Part shown: piece by piece, positions 51,304-60,708 of the stretch
How the letters are laid out: each line of letters starts with the position of its first letter
How positions within the stretch are numbered: position 1 is the first letter of the stretch
Source: Komagataeibacter sucrofermentans DSM 15973
Lineage (GTDB): Bacteria; Pseudomonadota; Alphaproteobacteria; Acetobacterales; Acetobacteraceae
Assembly: GCF_040581405.1 (NCBI RefSeq)
Contig: NZ_CP137157.1
Span: 204,001-268,000, forward strand
Length of the DNA: 64,000 bases
Reading direction: 5' to 3'
The notes under the pieces: generated by a model
The model's input: only the letters and a program-made list of their open reading frames with translations
The model's database searches: none
Told to the model about the DNA's origin: nothing
Made by a program: the position numbers and the translations under genes

Positions 51304-51993
51304 ATGGGCAGCACGCCAGGCCAGTCAGGCAAAATGCAGGCCGATGAGAGCCTGCCCCCGGGTGCCTCCGCCGCCAAGCGCCAGCAGATCCTCGCCGGTG
51401 CCGCGCGTGTCTTTGCCCAGAATGGCTACGAGGGGGCCAGCATGTCGGGCATCGCGCGGGATGCCGGGGTGTCGAAGGGCACGCTGTACAATTACTTTGA
51501 CAGCAAGGCCACGCTGTTCTCCGCCTTTGTCGAGCAGTGCGCGTGCGAGAAGATGCCGCTCCTGTTCAGCCGCATTGATGAAGGGGCGAACCTGACGGAA
51601 TCGCTCGAGCATCTGGCCGTGGCCATGATCCGGCTGCTCACCTCGCCGCTGTCGCTCATGCTCAACCGCATCATCATCTCCGAGGCGGGCAATTTTCCCG
51701 AACTGGCCGAGACATTCTGGAAGCACGGGCCGCAGAAGGCCATCAACATCCTCTCGGCGTGGCTGATGCAGCACAATAATTCCGGTGTGCTGAACATTCC
51801 CGACCCGGTTTTTGCCGCCGAGCAGTTCTACGCCCTGTGCCAGACCCGCATTACCGCCCGCTCGCGCCTGCAACTGCCGGTCAGTACCGATCAGGCGCAT
51901 ATTGATTTCATCGCGCGTTCGGCGGTGCGTACCTTCCTCAACGCCTATCTGCGCGAAGGCCCGCGCCTGCCGCCGGTGGTGATGGAGGGATAA
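51304..51993 (+). CDS. TetR/AcrR-family transcriptional regulator
   Basis: The product of about 229 residues has an N-terminal TetR helix-turn-helix (RQQILAGAARVFAQNGYEGA, then SMSGIARDAGVSKGTLYNYF). A helical ligand-binding C-terminal domain follows, with an AefR-like tail (FYALCQTRITARSRLQLPVS). AGGA lies eight bases before the ATG at 51304; the ATG at 51295 has a worse spacing. It faces the NodT outer-membrane factor gene across two palindromes and probably represses it until an effector binds. Confidence 0.9.
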   Translation: MGSTPGQSGKMQADESLPPGASAAKRQQILAGAARVFAQNGYEGASMSGIARDAGVSKGTLYNYFDSKATLFSAFVEQCACEKMPLLFSRIDEGANLTESLEHLAVAMIRLLTSPLSLMLNRIIISEAGNFPELAETFWKHGPQKAINILSAWLMQHNNSGVLNIPDPVFAAEQFYALCQTRITARSRLQLPVSTDQAHIDFIARSAVRTFLNAYLREGPRLPPVVMEG

Positions 51994-52040
51994 AGGCGGG
52001 TTCTGGCAGGGCGTTTTGAAAAAAACTGCCCCAAGATGTT

Positions 52041-52074
<34 letters not shown>

Positions 52075-52200
52075 GCTGGCGCGGACCCGGACGATGACGC
52101 TGCCCCGATGGCATAAAGAGGGGCAGGTAAAAAGGGCGTTTTGGTTGGTAGTTTCTTTGACAGTAAAATGAGGCTGTAGAAGCAACAGGTTCCATGAAGA

Positions 52201-52284
52201 GTGTTCCCTGCACATGCGGGGATCAACCGATGGAGCAGCGTTCATCCACACCTTCATGTTCCCTGCGCACGCTGGGATAAGGAA
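52201..52284. CRISPR. Type I-E CRISPR remnant: one good and one degenerate repeat
   Basis: The 29-base sequence at 52201-52229 (GTGTTCCCTGCACATGCGGG, then GATCAACCG) matches the form of type I-E repeats, including the hairpin and the terminal CCG. A second, degraded copy lies at 52256-52284 (ATGTTCCCTGCGCACGCTGG, then GATAAGGAA). The 26 bases between are shorter than the normal 32-base spacer. AT-rich DNA before it (TTGGTTGGTAGTTTC) could be a relic leader. No cas genes are in the window. Confidence 0.6.
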
Positions 52285-52337
52285 TGGTCTTGTTGCTCTC
52301 GTAAGGCGCATCCTCGTTTGCTTCTGTAGCCTTGCGC

Positions 52338-52716
52338 CTAACCGCACTGATAGACCACACGCGCCCGGTCGAACCGGCGGGCCATGATATCGGCCTCGCG
52401 CATCATCACGTAATAGGCTCCGACATCGGGAAACCGCGTATGCGGGTCCGCCCCGATCTGCACGACAATCCGTCGCCACTGCCCGCGCCTTGGCCCGGTA
52501 GTCGTTGCTGAACCATTCGACTCCCTTGGTGTGTGCCCATGAGGGCGGATTTTCCAGCAGGTCATGCGCCTGGCGGTTGTCGTATTGCGCCCGCCTGTCG
52601 GCATCGGGGTAGGGCGGGCGCAGGGGCCAGGCCATGCCCTGTGGCAGGTCCGGGCGGCCACCAAGTTTCGAGGCCCCTGCGGGAATGGCGTGCTCATCCC
52701 CCGCCATGGTGGACAT
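52338..52716 (-). pseudogene. Broken DUF1963 (YwqG-like) gene
   Basis: Two pieces of a DUF1963 protein lie in different frames on the reverse strand. The first, from 52716, has GASKLGGRPDLPQGMAWPLR onward to NDYRAKARA. The second has RIVVQIGADPHTRFPDVGAY and ends ADIMARRFDRARVVYQCG, the usual C-terminal signature. A one-base frame change falls at about 52480. The combined length (about 126 residues) is roughly half the family norm, so internal loss has occurred too. Non-functional. Confidence 0.55.
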
Positions 52717-52805
52717 GAGCCCGGCAGGCCGCGCCTGCGCAACAGGGGCCGCCTCCCGTTTAGGGAGGGGCGATGACGCGGTGCGCCGTTCTTCACCGAA
52801 CGATT

Positions 52806-52825
52806 ATGTTGCATAAATACAACAT
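52806..52825. promoter_or_regulatory. Palindrome upstream of TonB-dependent receptor
   Basis: ATGTTG-CATAAATA-CAACAT is a perfect 6-bp inverted repeat in a locally AT-rich stretch about 110 bp before the receptor start. A related AT-rich run (GTTATGTTATATTGTACC) lies at about 52863-52880. Metal-responsive control of the receptor is possible but not shown. Confidence 0.35.
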
Positions 52826-52932
52826 CTGGCAGGCCCGGCGAAGGCGACAGCTTTTTCATGTTGTTATGTTATATTGTACCAAATAAAGCTGCGCCTCCCG
52901 AAACCACCTCACCGGATGCGAGCCTTTCCGCC

Positions 52933-55152
52933 ATGACGCGCCTATGGTTTTTCCCCCGTCCCCTTTCCCGTGCCATGCTGGCAGCCATAACCGCGCTGAC
53001 CCCCGTTACCGCCGCCCTTGCGCAGGGCGGGCCTGCCACCACCACAACCCCCGATGCGTCACAGCCCACCACCGGGCAGGCGCAGGCGCTCGACCGCGCC
53101 TCATCCGCGCCCGAGGCCATGACGGTTACCGCGCGCCTCGACCGTGCGCGGGTGCAGTTGCAGCCTTCCACCGGGGCAACGGTGCATGCGTTCAGCCGCA
53201 AGGCGATCGAGACCATTCCCGGTGGCGACAATACCGGGCTGAACAGCGTGCTTTTGCAGGCGCCGGGCGTGGCGCAGGACAGCTACGGCCAGATCCATGT
53301 GCGTGGCGATCATAACGAGGTGCAGTTCCGTCTTGATGGCGTGCAGTTGCCCGAAGGCATGAACGTGTTCGGCCAGACACTCATGACCCGCTTTGCCGAT
53401 AACATGTCGCTCTCCACCGGCGCATTGCCGGTGCAGTACGGCTTCCTGCAGGCTGCCGTCGTCGACATCACCACCAAGAACGGCGCGACCAACAAGGGCG
53501 GCAACGTGTCCATCTATGGTGGCGCGCGTGACTACTTCTTCCCCTCCGCGCAGTATGGGGGGCAGCATGGCAAGTGGGATTACTTCTTCACCGCCGATTA
53601 CGTGCATGACCGGGTGGGCATCGAGAACACCACGCCATCCTTCAACGCGCCGCATGACCTGAGCAACCAGTACCATTTCCTTGGCCATGTGCGGTACACT
53701 GTGGATGAGAACACGCGGCTCAGCCTGATTGCAGGCGTGTCGAACGCCGAGTACCAGCTGCCCAATATCGGCGGCCAGAGCTTTGGCTGTTCAGATGATG
53801 GTGCGCCATGCGTGACTGGCACGGGCGCGCCAAGCCCGTCCAACCTCAATGAACGCCAGAAGCAGATCACCGATTTCGGCATCCTGTCGCTGCAAAAGGA
53901 GATCGGGGCCTTCTCGCTCCAGACATCGGTGTTCTCGCGCTACAGCAGCCTCGGCTACAGCCCCGACCCCAATCTGGGCGATCTGGCCTATATGGGCATA
54001 AGCCAGCATGCCGAGCGCTCGGTCATGTCAACCGGCACCCAGAGCGACGTGACCTGGCGCGTGCGGCCCGATCATACCGTGCGCTTCGGCTTTCAGGTCT
54101 TTGCTGAGCGTAACATTACCAAGGCCGATTCACTGGTGCAGAACAGTGATGGCGGGGCGCTGCGGTCCATTCACACCGGCAATGGCCGCACGGGCGATGT
54201 CTATGGCCTGTACGTGCAGGATGAATGGCGGCCGCTGCGCAATGTCACGGTCAATTACGGCCTGCGTTTTGATGGCGTGGGCGAATACACCAACGAGCAC
54301 CAGCTCAGCCCGCGCATCAACGTGGTGTGGCGCGCGTGGAAGGGGGCAACCCTGCATGCAGGCTACTCGCGCTACTTCACGCCCCCGCCCTTCGAGGTGG
54401 TGGGGGGTGCCGACCTGCAGCAGTTTGCGGGTACATCAGGTGCCGCACCCGGCACCGGCAGCAGCACGGTCAAGGCCGAGCGCGACCATTACTTTGATGC
54501 CGGGATCGATCAGGTCATCCTGCCCGGCTGGCGCGTGTCGTTCGATGCCTATTACAAGCTGGCCCATAACCTGATTGACGAGGGGCAGTTCGGCGCGCCC
54601 ATCATCCTGTCGGGCTTCAATTACCGGCGCGGGCAGGTGAACGGCTATGAGGTCTCGACTTCCTACGATCGCGGGCCGCTTTCGCTTTACGGCAATTTTG
54701 CGTGGTCGCGCGCCATCGGCAAGGACATTACCAGCGCACAGTTCAACTTCGCTTCCGATGACATGAACTATATCAGCCAGCACTGGGTGCATCTCGATCA
54801 TGACCAGCGCTGGACCGCCTCGGCCGGTGGGTCTTACACCTTCTTCCACCGTACCGGGCACCCCACGCGGCTCTCGGCCACCATGGTCTATGGCAGCGGC
54901 CTGCGGCAGGATACCGATACCGTGCCCAATGGCGGCGTGATCCCGCAATACGCCACGTTCAACCTGGCGCTGGTGCAGTCCTTCCGTGATCTGTTCCATT
55001 CGCGCTTCCTGCGCACGACGCAGCTGCGGCTGGACGTGACCAACCTGTTCGACCACCCCTACATGCTGCGCAGTGGCACCGGCATTGGCGTGGGTGCCCC
55101 GCAATACGGGCTGCGGCGCACGATCCTGACCGGTATTTCGCAGAACTTCTGA
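52933..55152 (+). CDS. TonB-dependent outer-membrane receptor
   Basis: The product of about 739 residues has a signal peptide (LAAITALTPVTAALAQGGPA), a plug domain (IETIPGGDNTGLNSVLLQAP, IHVRGDHNEVQFRLDGVQLP) and a 22-strand barrel rich in aromatic residues. It ends in RTILTGISQNF with the terminal Phe. There is no FecA-like signalling extension. The ligand is unknown. The chosen ATG gives the better signal peptide; an in-frame ATG at 52858 adds 25 residues. A palindrome and AT-rich DNA lie upstream, and a repeat copy with a terminator hairpin lies downstream. Confidence 0.9.
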   Translation: MTRLWFFPRPLSRAMLAAITALTPVTAALAQGGPATTTTPDASQPTTGQAQALDRASSAPEAMTVTARLDRARVQLQPSTGATVHAFSRKAIETIPGGDNTGLNSVLLQAPGVAQDSYGQIHVRGDHNEVQFRLDGVQLPEGMNVFGQTLMTRFADNMSLSTGALPVQYGFLQAAVVDITTKNGATNKGGNVSIYGGARDYFFPSAQYGGQHGKWDYFFTADYVHDRVGIENTTPSFNAPHDLSNQYHFLGHVRYTVDENTRLSLIAGVSNAEYQLPNIGGQSFGCSDDGAPCVTGTGAPSPSNLNERQKQITDFGILSLQKEIGAFSLQTSVFSRYSSLGYSPDPNLGDLAYMGISQHAERSVMSTGTQSDVTWRVRPDHTVRFGFQVFAERNITKADSLVQNSDGGALRSIHTGNGRTGDVYGLYVQDEWRPLRNVTVNYGLRFDGVGEYTNEHQLSPRINVVWRAWKGATLHAGYSRYFTPPPFEVVGGADLQQFAGTSGAAPGTGSSTVKAERDHYFDAGIDQVILPGWRVSFDAYYKLAHNLIDEGQFGAPIILSGFNYRRGQVNGYEVSTSYDRGPLSLYGNFAWSRAIGKDITSAQFNFASDDMNYISQHWVHLDHDQRWTASAGGSYTFFHRTGHPTRLSATMVYGSGLRQDTDTVPNGGVIPQYATFNLALVQSFRDLFHSRFLRTTQLRLDVTNLFDHPYMLRSGTGIGVGAPQYGLRRTILTGISQNF

Positions 55153-55156
55153 TAGA

Positions 55157-55227
55157 AAGTAAACGTTTCCGGGTGCCGCCTTTTTTAAAAAAGGCGGCAT
55201 TCCTTTAAAACGGTTGAAAAAACGCTC
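55157..55227. repeat. Dispersed palindromic intergenic repeat, copy 12, terminator-like
   Basis: AAAGTAAACGTTTCCGGGTG, then a strong GCCGCCTTTTTT / AAAAAAGGCGGC hairpin (about 55177-55200), then TTTAAAACGGTTGAAAAAAC. It directly follows the TonB-receptor gene. Confidence 0.8.
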
Positions 55228-55286
55228 ATGCGCGCAGGCAGGGTCAGATCGGTTGCCTGAAACAATGAGGCAAAATCCATTTACCT

Positions 55287-55354
55287 TTCCCGGTTCAGGT
55301 ATTTGATATAAAAATGAACCTTCTGTTTCATTTTTAAAGGCCGGGAATTTTTTG
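55287..55354. terminator. Nested hairpin ending in a T-run
   Basis: An outer stem TTCCCGG (55287-55293) / CCGGGAA (55341-55347) encloses an inner one, AAAAATGAA (55310-55318) / TTCATTTTT (55327-55335). The outer stem is followed by seven T. It could be a second terminator for the receptor gene or an attenuator for the gene at 55451. Confidence 0.55.
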
Positions 55355-55450
55355 TTGAATATTGATTGCAGTATCTTTGGGTTCGGAACCGCTCTTTTCC
55401 ATTTCCCGTTCCTCCTGCCATGCAGGCTGCAGGCAGGGATGTAAGCTGTC

Positions 55451-56643
55451 ATGCACGATGATGCGCCTCCGCCCGGCCCCGTAACGGATGATGCCACAAC
55501 CGAACCGCAGGCCGGGACCGGTTTGCAGCCCATCACGGGCAGGCTCAGGACAACCCCGCTCGATGTACTGGCCGAAATCCTGCTGGGCTGGAAACAGCTG
55601 CTGGCCAATGGAATATTGCTGGGCCTGCTCTGGTCCATCAGTTTGCAGACGCATGAGTATCCTCCTTTCGATCATGCCCTAGGCCAGAGGGAATGGGGGG
55701 TGGCGATGGAACTGATTGCCCTGGCGCCCTCCAGCCTGCAGCGCTGACGTTTACTGTTCTTGTCGCCTCGGGGTGGTGCTGGCGGTGTCATGTTGTGTAC
55801 TGTCGGCGCAATGTCCGGCGTGGTACGACCTACGTCCTCTCTGCCAAGAGCATTTCAGCCTGGGATGCCAATGGATTATATACCGACATTGCGTGGGATG
55901 ATTTCAGGATAATACGTCCGACACGACGCCTTCTGGTCCTGCGCATGCGGAGCCGGAGCAAGTGGCTTGTCATCACCTGGAACAGTTTCGCCCCGCAGGA
56001 CGTGCCCCGGGCGAAGGCGCTCGTCCACATGGTGCGCATGCAGAAGGCGGCCCCGGTTGCCGCATGCCCCCCTGCTGGCACCACGGCCCTCCCGGCACGG
56101 TTGGATGCGGAAGGGGATGAAGTGACCGTTCCCCTGTCGTTTACCAGGGGGGAGCGGTTTTCTATCTTTTTAAAACTTGTTCCCTATGCTGCGTTTATGA
56201 CTTTGGGACTGATGCTCATCCTGCATCTGGTTTTAATGTTCTCGCTAACGGATCGCAGGGCAGTTCTGTCCGGTGCAACGGACATGATTGACAGGGTACG
56301 CCTGCTCCTTGGCCTTGATCCACAGACCCTCTGCGTCAATGCGGGTAGTGTCGTTCTCAGTATTGTATTCCTGTTTGTAAACTACCTGCGCCAGATAAAG
56401 GCACAGCCCATGGCACGGGTGCGCATTGATGCGCAGGGCATCAGGTTGCTGGACATGGACCAGGACACCGTAAGGGTTTTTACCCCGTGGACGGTCGTGC
56501 GCATAATCTCGACTCCGCGCTTTTTGGAGGTAAAGCAGGGAAAGCTGATGTCCTTTTGTTATCCATGGCGTCTCTTCAGCCCGCAGGACCGGGCGCGCAT
56601 ACTGGCTTGGGCCGCGCAGGCCAGAGGCATGGCACAGCCCTGA
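55451..56643 (+). pseudogene. YcxB-like membrane protein gene with apparent frameshift
   Basis: The first frame (55451-55747) has a disordered N-terminus and one membrane helix (LLANGILLGLLWSISLQ). The second frame continues to 56643 with another helix, then RRNVRRGTTYVLSAKSISAW and WDDFRIIRPTRRLLVLRMRS, a YcxB-like domain. Two more helices and a second such domain (VRIDAQGIRLLDMDQDTVRV) follow. The duplicated two-helix-plus-YcxB plan implies one protein of about 395 residues broken by a one-base change between about 55693 and 55747, near a run of six G. A sequencing error or real frameshifting are alternatives. Confidence 0.6.
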
Positions 56644-56697
56644 AACGCCCTGCCGTTTACTGCAGGGGCGGCGCATCATGATCGAGTGGCAGTTGCC

Positions 56698-57234
56698 ATG
56701 ACCTTTTCCATCCGCCCGGCCCGGCCTGAAGAGACAGGTCTCCTGCCCGCTATCGAGCGCTCTGCTGCAAAAGCCTTTCTGGCTGTGCCCGCACTGGCCT
56801 GGCTGGCACAGGCTGACGGGTTGCCACCTGCCGTGCATGCAGGCTGCATTGCTCACGGCCTGTGCTGGGTTGCAGTGGATGGTCGGGATCAGCCCGTTGG
56901 TTTCTTAAGCGCGCGGCAATATGGCGCTGACCTGCATGTGCTTGAAATATCGGTCGCACATCCGGCGCAGGGCAGGGGGCTGGGGCGGAGCCTGCTGGCG
57001 GTCGCCCATGAGGGTGCTGCACGCCTGCCGGGTCTTACTCGCATCACACTGACCACATTCCGCACTGTTGGATGGAACGGGCCCTTTTATGCGCGGGCAG
57101 GCTTCCGGCTGCTCCCGCCTGCTGCACAGGATGCACGTCTGGCAGGTCTGTTGCGTGAGGAGGAAGCTGGTGGTTTTCCCCCAGGTTCCCGCTGCGCCAT
57201 GGTGCGTGACGTGATTCTTGCGGGCGGGACCTGA
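56698..57234 (+). CDS. GNAT-family N-acetyltransferase
   Basis: The 178-residue protein has the acetyl-CoA fold: FSIRPARPEETGLLPAIERS (N-terminal strand), VAVDGRDQPVGFLSAR (beta-hairpin), LEISVAHPAQGRGLGRSLLA (the pyrophosphate-binding QxxGxG/A loop) and TFRTVGWNGPFYARAGFRLL (C-terminal part). The substrate is unknown. Upstream in-frame codons to 56686 lack a ribosome site. It is cytosolic and ends at a bidirectional terminator. Confidence 0.88.
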   Translation: MTFSIRPARPEETGLLPAIERSAAKAFLAVPALAWLAQADGLPPAVHAGCIAHGLCWVAVDGRDQPVGFLSARQYGADLHVLEISVAHPAQGRGLGRSLLAVAHEGAARLPGLTRITLTTFRTVGWNGPFYARAGFRLLPPAAQDARLAGLLREEEAGGFPPGSRCAMVRDVILAGGT

Positions 57235-57271
57235 AAACCGGTTTGGGGCACTGGCCGTGCGCAGGGGCCAG

Positions 57272-57304
57272 AAAAAAAGGGCGGCCCCGCAAGGCAGCCC
57301 TTTT
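57272..57304. terminator. Bidirectional terminator
   Basis: AAAAGGGC (57275-57282) and GCCCTTTT (57297-57304) form an 8-bp stem with GC-rich interior. It has an A-run on the left and a T-run on the right, so it can end both the acetyltransferase gene and the convergent ammonium transporter gene. Confidence 0.75.
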
Positions 57305-57331
57305 CCGTCATGTTGCATGCAGGCAGTCAGG

Positions 57332-58708
57332 TCAGGAATTGATCCGCTCGCCATGCAGGCTCATGTCCAGGCCTTCCATTTCCTCATCGCGGCTCACGCG
57401 CAGGCCGATGGTCAGGTCAATGGCCTTGAGCAGGATGAAGGTCAGCACCGCGCACCACACCACGGTAATGCCCACCGATTCCGCCTGCGCCACGAACTGG
57501 TGAAACGACCCGCTCACCCCTTCCGGGCTGGCATCGGTGGCGGAAAGCGGGCCATAGGCGAACACGCCGGTCAGCAGCGCGCCCACGATGCCGCCAATGC
57601 CATGCACGCCAAAGGCGTCGAGGCTGTCATCATAGCCCATCATGTGCTTGAGGCCCGTCGCCCCCCAGAAGCAGATCACGCCTGCGATCAGCCCGATCAT
57701 CAGCGCCCCGCCCGGCAGCACGAAGCCCGCAGCAGGCGTAATGGCCACCAGGCCACCCACCGCACCCGAGATGATGCCCAGCACGGTCGGCTTGCCGGTC
57801 TTGATCCATTCGGCGCACATCCACGACACGCCAGCGGCGGCGGCTGCGATCTGGGTGGTGGCCATGGCCATGCCCGCGCGCCCGTTGGCGCCACCAGCGG
57901 AGCCTGCGTTGAAGCCGAACCAGCCCACCCACAGCAGGGATGCGCCAATGATGGCATAGGTCAGGTTATAGGGTGAGAGATCGTCCTCCCCATAGCCCTT
58001 GCGCCGCCCCATGACCAGCGCTGCCACAAGGCCCGCGATGCCTGCGTTGATATGCACCACCGTGCCACCGGCAAAGTCGATCGCGCCGATCTTGGCGGCC
58101 ACCCAGCCATCCGGCCCCCACACCCAGTGGGCCACGGGCACGTACACGATCAGCGACCAGATGATGGTGAACACGCACAGGGCGCTGAACTTCATGCGTT
58201 CGGCAAATGCGCCGGTAATCAGCGCAGGCGTGATGATGGCGAAGGTCATCTGGAAGGTCATCCAGACACTTTCGGGAATGGTCATGGTGGTGGCGGCAGG
58301 CGTGCCCGCGGCCATGGTGAAGGCCACGTCACTGCCCTTGCTGATGCCAGCGCCCAGCCCGTTGAGCATCACGCGTGACAGCCCGCCAATGAAGGCGTTG
58401 CCCGAGGTAAAGGTCAGGCTGTAGCCCAGCACCATCCACACCACCGTCATGATGCAGCAGATGGAGAAAGACTGCATGAGGGTGGCCAGCACGTTCTTCT
58501 TGCGCACCATGCCCGCATAGAACAGCGCAAGGCCGGGGATGGTCATCATCAGCACGAGTGCCGTGCTGATCAGCATCCAGGCGGTATCGCCCGTGTCGAT
58601 GGCGGGTGGGGCATCGGCCGCCATGGCGGGCAGGCTGGCCATTGACGCGCCAAAAGCCGCCGCCGCCAGCCCGGCATGGCGGGCGCTTTTGCCAATCTTC
58701 TTGATCAC
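57332..58708 (-). CDS. amtB: Ammonium transporter
   Basis: The protein has 458 residues. A cleavable signal peptide (AAAAFGASMASLPAMAAD) is followed by eleven membrane helices of the Amt/Rh family: DTAWMLISTALVLMMTIPGL, WSLIVYVPVAHWVWGPDGWV, the conserved DFAGGTVVHINAGIAGL (pore His) and HGIGGIVGALLTGVFAYG (second pore His). It conducts ammonium into the cell. Its GTG start overlaps the stop of glnK (GTGA), the standard glnK-amtB pairing, so uptake is gated by the PII protein. Confidence 0.96.
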   Translation of the reverse strand: MIKKIGKSARHAGLAAAAFGASMASLPAMAADAPPAIDTGDTAWMLISTALVLMMTIPGLALFYAGMVRKKNVLATLMQSFSICCIMTVVWMVLGYSLTFTSGNAFIGGLSRVMLNGLGAGISKGSDVAFTMAAGTPAATTMTIPESVWMTFQMTFAIITPALITGAFAERMKFSALCVFTIIWSLIVYVPVAHWVWGPDGWVAAKIGAIDFAGGTVVHINAGIAGLVAALVMGRRKGYGEDDLSPYNLTYAIIGASLLWVGWFGFNAGSAGGANGRAGMAMATTQIAAAAAGVSWMCAEWIKTGKPTVLGIISGAVGGLVAITPAAGFVLPGGALMIGLIAGVICFWGATGLKHMMGYDDSLDAFGVHGIGGIVGALLTGVFAYGPLSATDASPEGVSGSFHQFVAQAESVGITVVWCAVLTFILLKAIDLTIGLRVSRDEEMEGLDMSLHGERINS

Positions 58709-59043
58709 AGCGCGTTTTCTCCGGTTTCCTGTGTCCTGATCCGTATTGCCTGCTGCAGGTCGAGAACGAAAATCTTGCCATCACCGATCTTGCCCGTGCA
58801 CGAGGCGGACTGGATCACTTCCACCACCTTGTCGCACTGTGCGTCGGGCACCGCGATCTCAAGCTTGATCTTGGGCAGGAACTGGATGTTGTATTCGGCG
58901 CCGCGATAGATTTCGGTCTGGCCTTTCTGGCGGCCATATCCCTTCACCTCGGTTGCGGTCAGGGCATCCACCCCGATGGAATGCAACCCTTCGCGTACCT
59001 CATCGAGCTTGAACGGCTTGATGATGGCAATAACGAATTTCAT
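58705..59043 (-). CDS. glnK: PII nitrogen regulatory protein GlnK
   Basis: The protein has 112 residues and begins MKFVIAIIKPFKLDEVREGL. It carries the T-loop with Tyr51 (EIYRGAEYNIQF), the uridylylation site, and the C-terminal signature GKIGDGKIFVLDLQQAIRIR. The trimeric sensor binds ATP, ADP and 2-oxoglutarate and blocks AmtB under nitrogen sufficiency. It is first in the operon with amtB. No sigma-54 promoter consensus was recognised upstream. Confidence 0.96.
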   Translation of the reverse strand: MKFVIAIIKPFKLDEVREGLHSIGVDALTATEVKGYGRQKGQTEIYRGAEYNIQFLPKIKLEIAVPDAQCDKVVEVIQSASCTGKIGDGKIFVLDLQQAIRIRTQETGENAL

Positions 59044-59376
59044 CTCGTCCCCTTCCTGCCTTGCCCCTGAAACGTCACCTGGTGGCTACTGTTCCGTACA
59101 GGCAACCATATCGCGAAGCAATATGAAGTTGCTAGCGCCTTTCAGCGCCATTGTGCAGGGTTCGGGTGTTGCCATTATGGGCATGGCGTGTTCGCCATTT
59201 CTGACCTGCGGCGCGGTGCGGGTGGCGAAGGGCTGCCGGTACGCTGGCCGCCATTGCCGAATCGAACGGGGGCGAGGGCATGATCCCGCCTTGAGCCATG
59301 GGGTGCGGGCCGTGGCGTCCGTGCCCGTTAAACCGGCTTGGCGTTCCACGCCTTATCCGGCATATGCCATGCCATC
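59044..59376. other. Intergenic, divergent promoter region
   Basis: This region lies between the glnK operon (reverse) and the ClC gene (forward). No gene, repeat or RNA is recognised. Promoters for both directions must lie here, with AT-richer DNA at about 59110-59140 (CATATCGCGAAGCAATATGA) closest to glnK. Confidence 0.4.
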
Positions 59377-60708
59377 ATGACCCAACCCGCTCCCGCATCC
59401 GCGCCGCATGGCGCGCCCACCGCATGGCCGGTCATGGCCATGGCGGTCATTGCCACCGGTTTTCTGTCGGGTGTGGGGGGCACGGTGCTGTCTGTGCTGC
59501 TGCACATGATTCAGCATGTCGCCTATGGCTATGGCCAGCCCGGGGGGCCGCATACGTTCGTACAGGGCGTGAGTGCCGCGCCCGCATGGCGCAGGGTTGC
59601 CGCCCTGTGCGCCGCGGGCGTGGTGGCGGGCGTGGGCTGGTGGGCGCTGGGGCGTTTTGGCAGGCCGCTGGTCAGCATTGCGGCTGCTGTGGGCAAGACG
59701 GGTCTGGGCAGGCCCATGCCCGCGCTGTCCACCACGGTGCATGTGCTCCTCCAGATCGTGACGGTGGCCCTTGGCTCGCCGCTTGGCCGCGAGGTCGCGC
59801 CGCGTGAGCTTGGCGCGGTGCTGGCCACCGGCACCGGCCGCGTGCTGGGGCTTGCGCCTGATGACCGGCGCATCATCATCGCCTGCGGGGCGGGGGCCGG
59901 GCTTTCCGCCGTCTATAACGTGCCGCTGGGCGGCGCGCTGTTCATACTCGAGGTGCTGCTCGGCACAGTGGGGCAGCGCGCGGTGCTGTGCGCGGTGGGG
60001 GCTTCAGCCATCGGGGCGTTCGTGCCGTGGGCGGTGCTGGGCAACCTGCACCAGTATGACATCGGGCCGATGGCGGTCACGGCCCCCGTGGTGCTGTGGG
60101 CGCTGTGCGCGGGGCCGGTCATTGGCGTGGGCGCGCAACTGGCCAAGCGGCTGATGGCCGTGGTGCAGAACCGGGCCGCGCGGGGCGGCGCGCGCATTGC
60201 GTGGTGCCTTGTGGTGTTTCCGCTGCTGGGCGTGCTGTCGTGCTTCTACCCGCAACTGCCGGGCAACGGGCGCGGGCCGATGCAGCTTGCGCTGTCGGCG
60301 CAGCTGGGCACGGAGCTTGCCGCTACCGTGCTGGTGCTCAAGATTGTCGTCATCATGGGGGCGCTGCGGGCGGGGGCGGCAGGTGGCCTGCTTACGCCCA
60401 GCCTGACCATGGGCGCCCTGCTGGCCACCGTGCTGGCAGGGGGGTGGAACGCCTGCCTGCCCATGGTTGATGTGGGCACGGTGGCGCTGCTTGGCGGCAT
60501 TGCCTTTCTGGGCACGTTCATGGCCATGCCGCTGACGGCCCTGGCATTGGGCCTCGAGTTCACCCATGTGGGGCATGACATGTGGATCCCGGCTTTCCTT
60601 ACGCTTTCAGGCGCGCTGCTTGCCTTCCGGGTCTGCGCCAGAATGGGCCAGCCGCCTGTCGCCCCGACCCAGCCCGCTGCGCCGGGCAGCATGTCGGCAC
60701 GCTCCTGA
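59377..60708 (+). CDS. ClC-family chloride channel/transporter
   Basis: This 443-residue membrane protein has ClC selectivity-filter motifs: GSPLGREVAP (in place of the usual GxGIPE-type and GREGP set), AGAGLSAVYNVPLGGALFIL and GAAGGLLTPSLTMGA, with the usual internal pseudo-symmetry. It moves chloride or another anion, perhaps in exchange for protons; a gating Glu at the standard site is present in GREVAP. The ATG at 59377 directly precedes the soluble N-terminus. Transcribed alone. Confidence 0.88.
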   Translation: MTQPAPASAPHGAPTAWPVMAMAVIATGFLSGVGGTVLSVLLHMIQHVAYGYGQPGGPHTFVQGVSAAPAWRRVAALCAAGVVAGVGWWALGRFGRPLVSIAAAVGKTGLGRPMPALSTTVHVLLQIVTVALGSPLGREVAPRELGAVLATGTGRVLGLAPDDRRIIIACGAGAGLSAVYNVPLGGALFILEVLLGTVGQRAVLCAVGASAIGAFVPWAVLGNLHQYDIGPMAVTAPVVLWALCAGPVIGVGAQLAKRLMAVVQNRAARGGARIAWCLVVFPLLGVLSCFYPQLPGNGRGPMQLALSAQLGTELAATVLVLKIVVIMGALRAGAAGGLLTPSLTMGALLATVLAGGWNACLPMVDVGTVALLGGIAFLGTFMAMPLTALALGLEFTHVGHDMWIPAFLTLSGALLAFRVCARMGQPPVAPTQPAAPGSMSARS

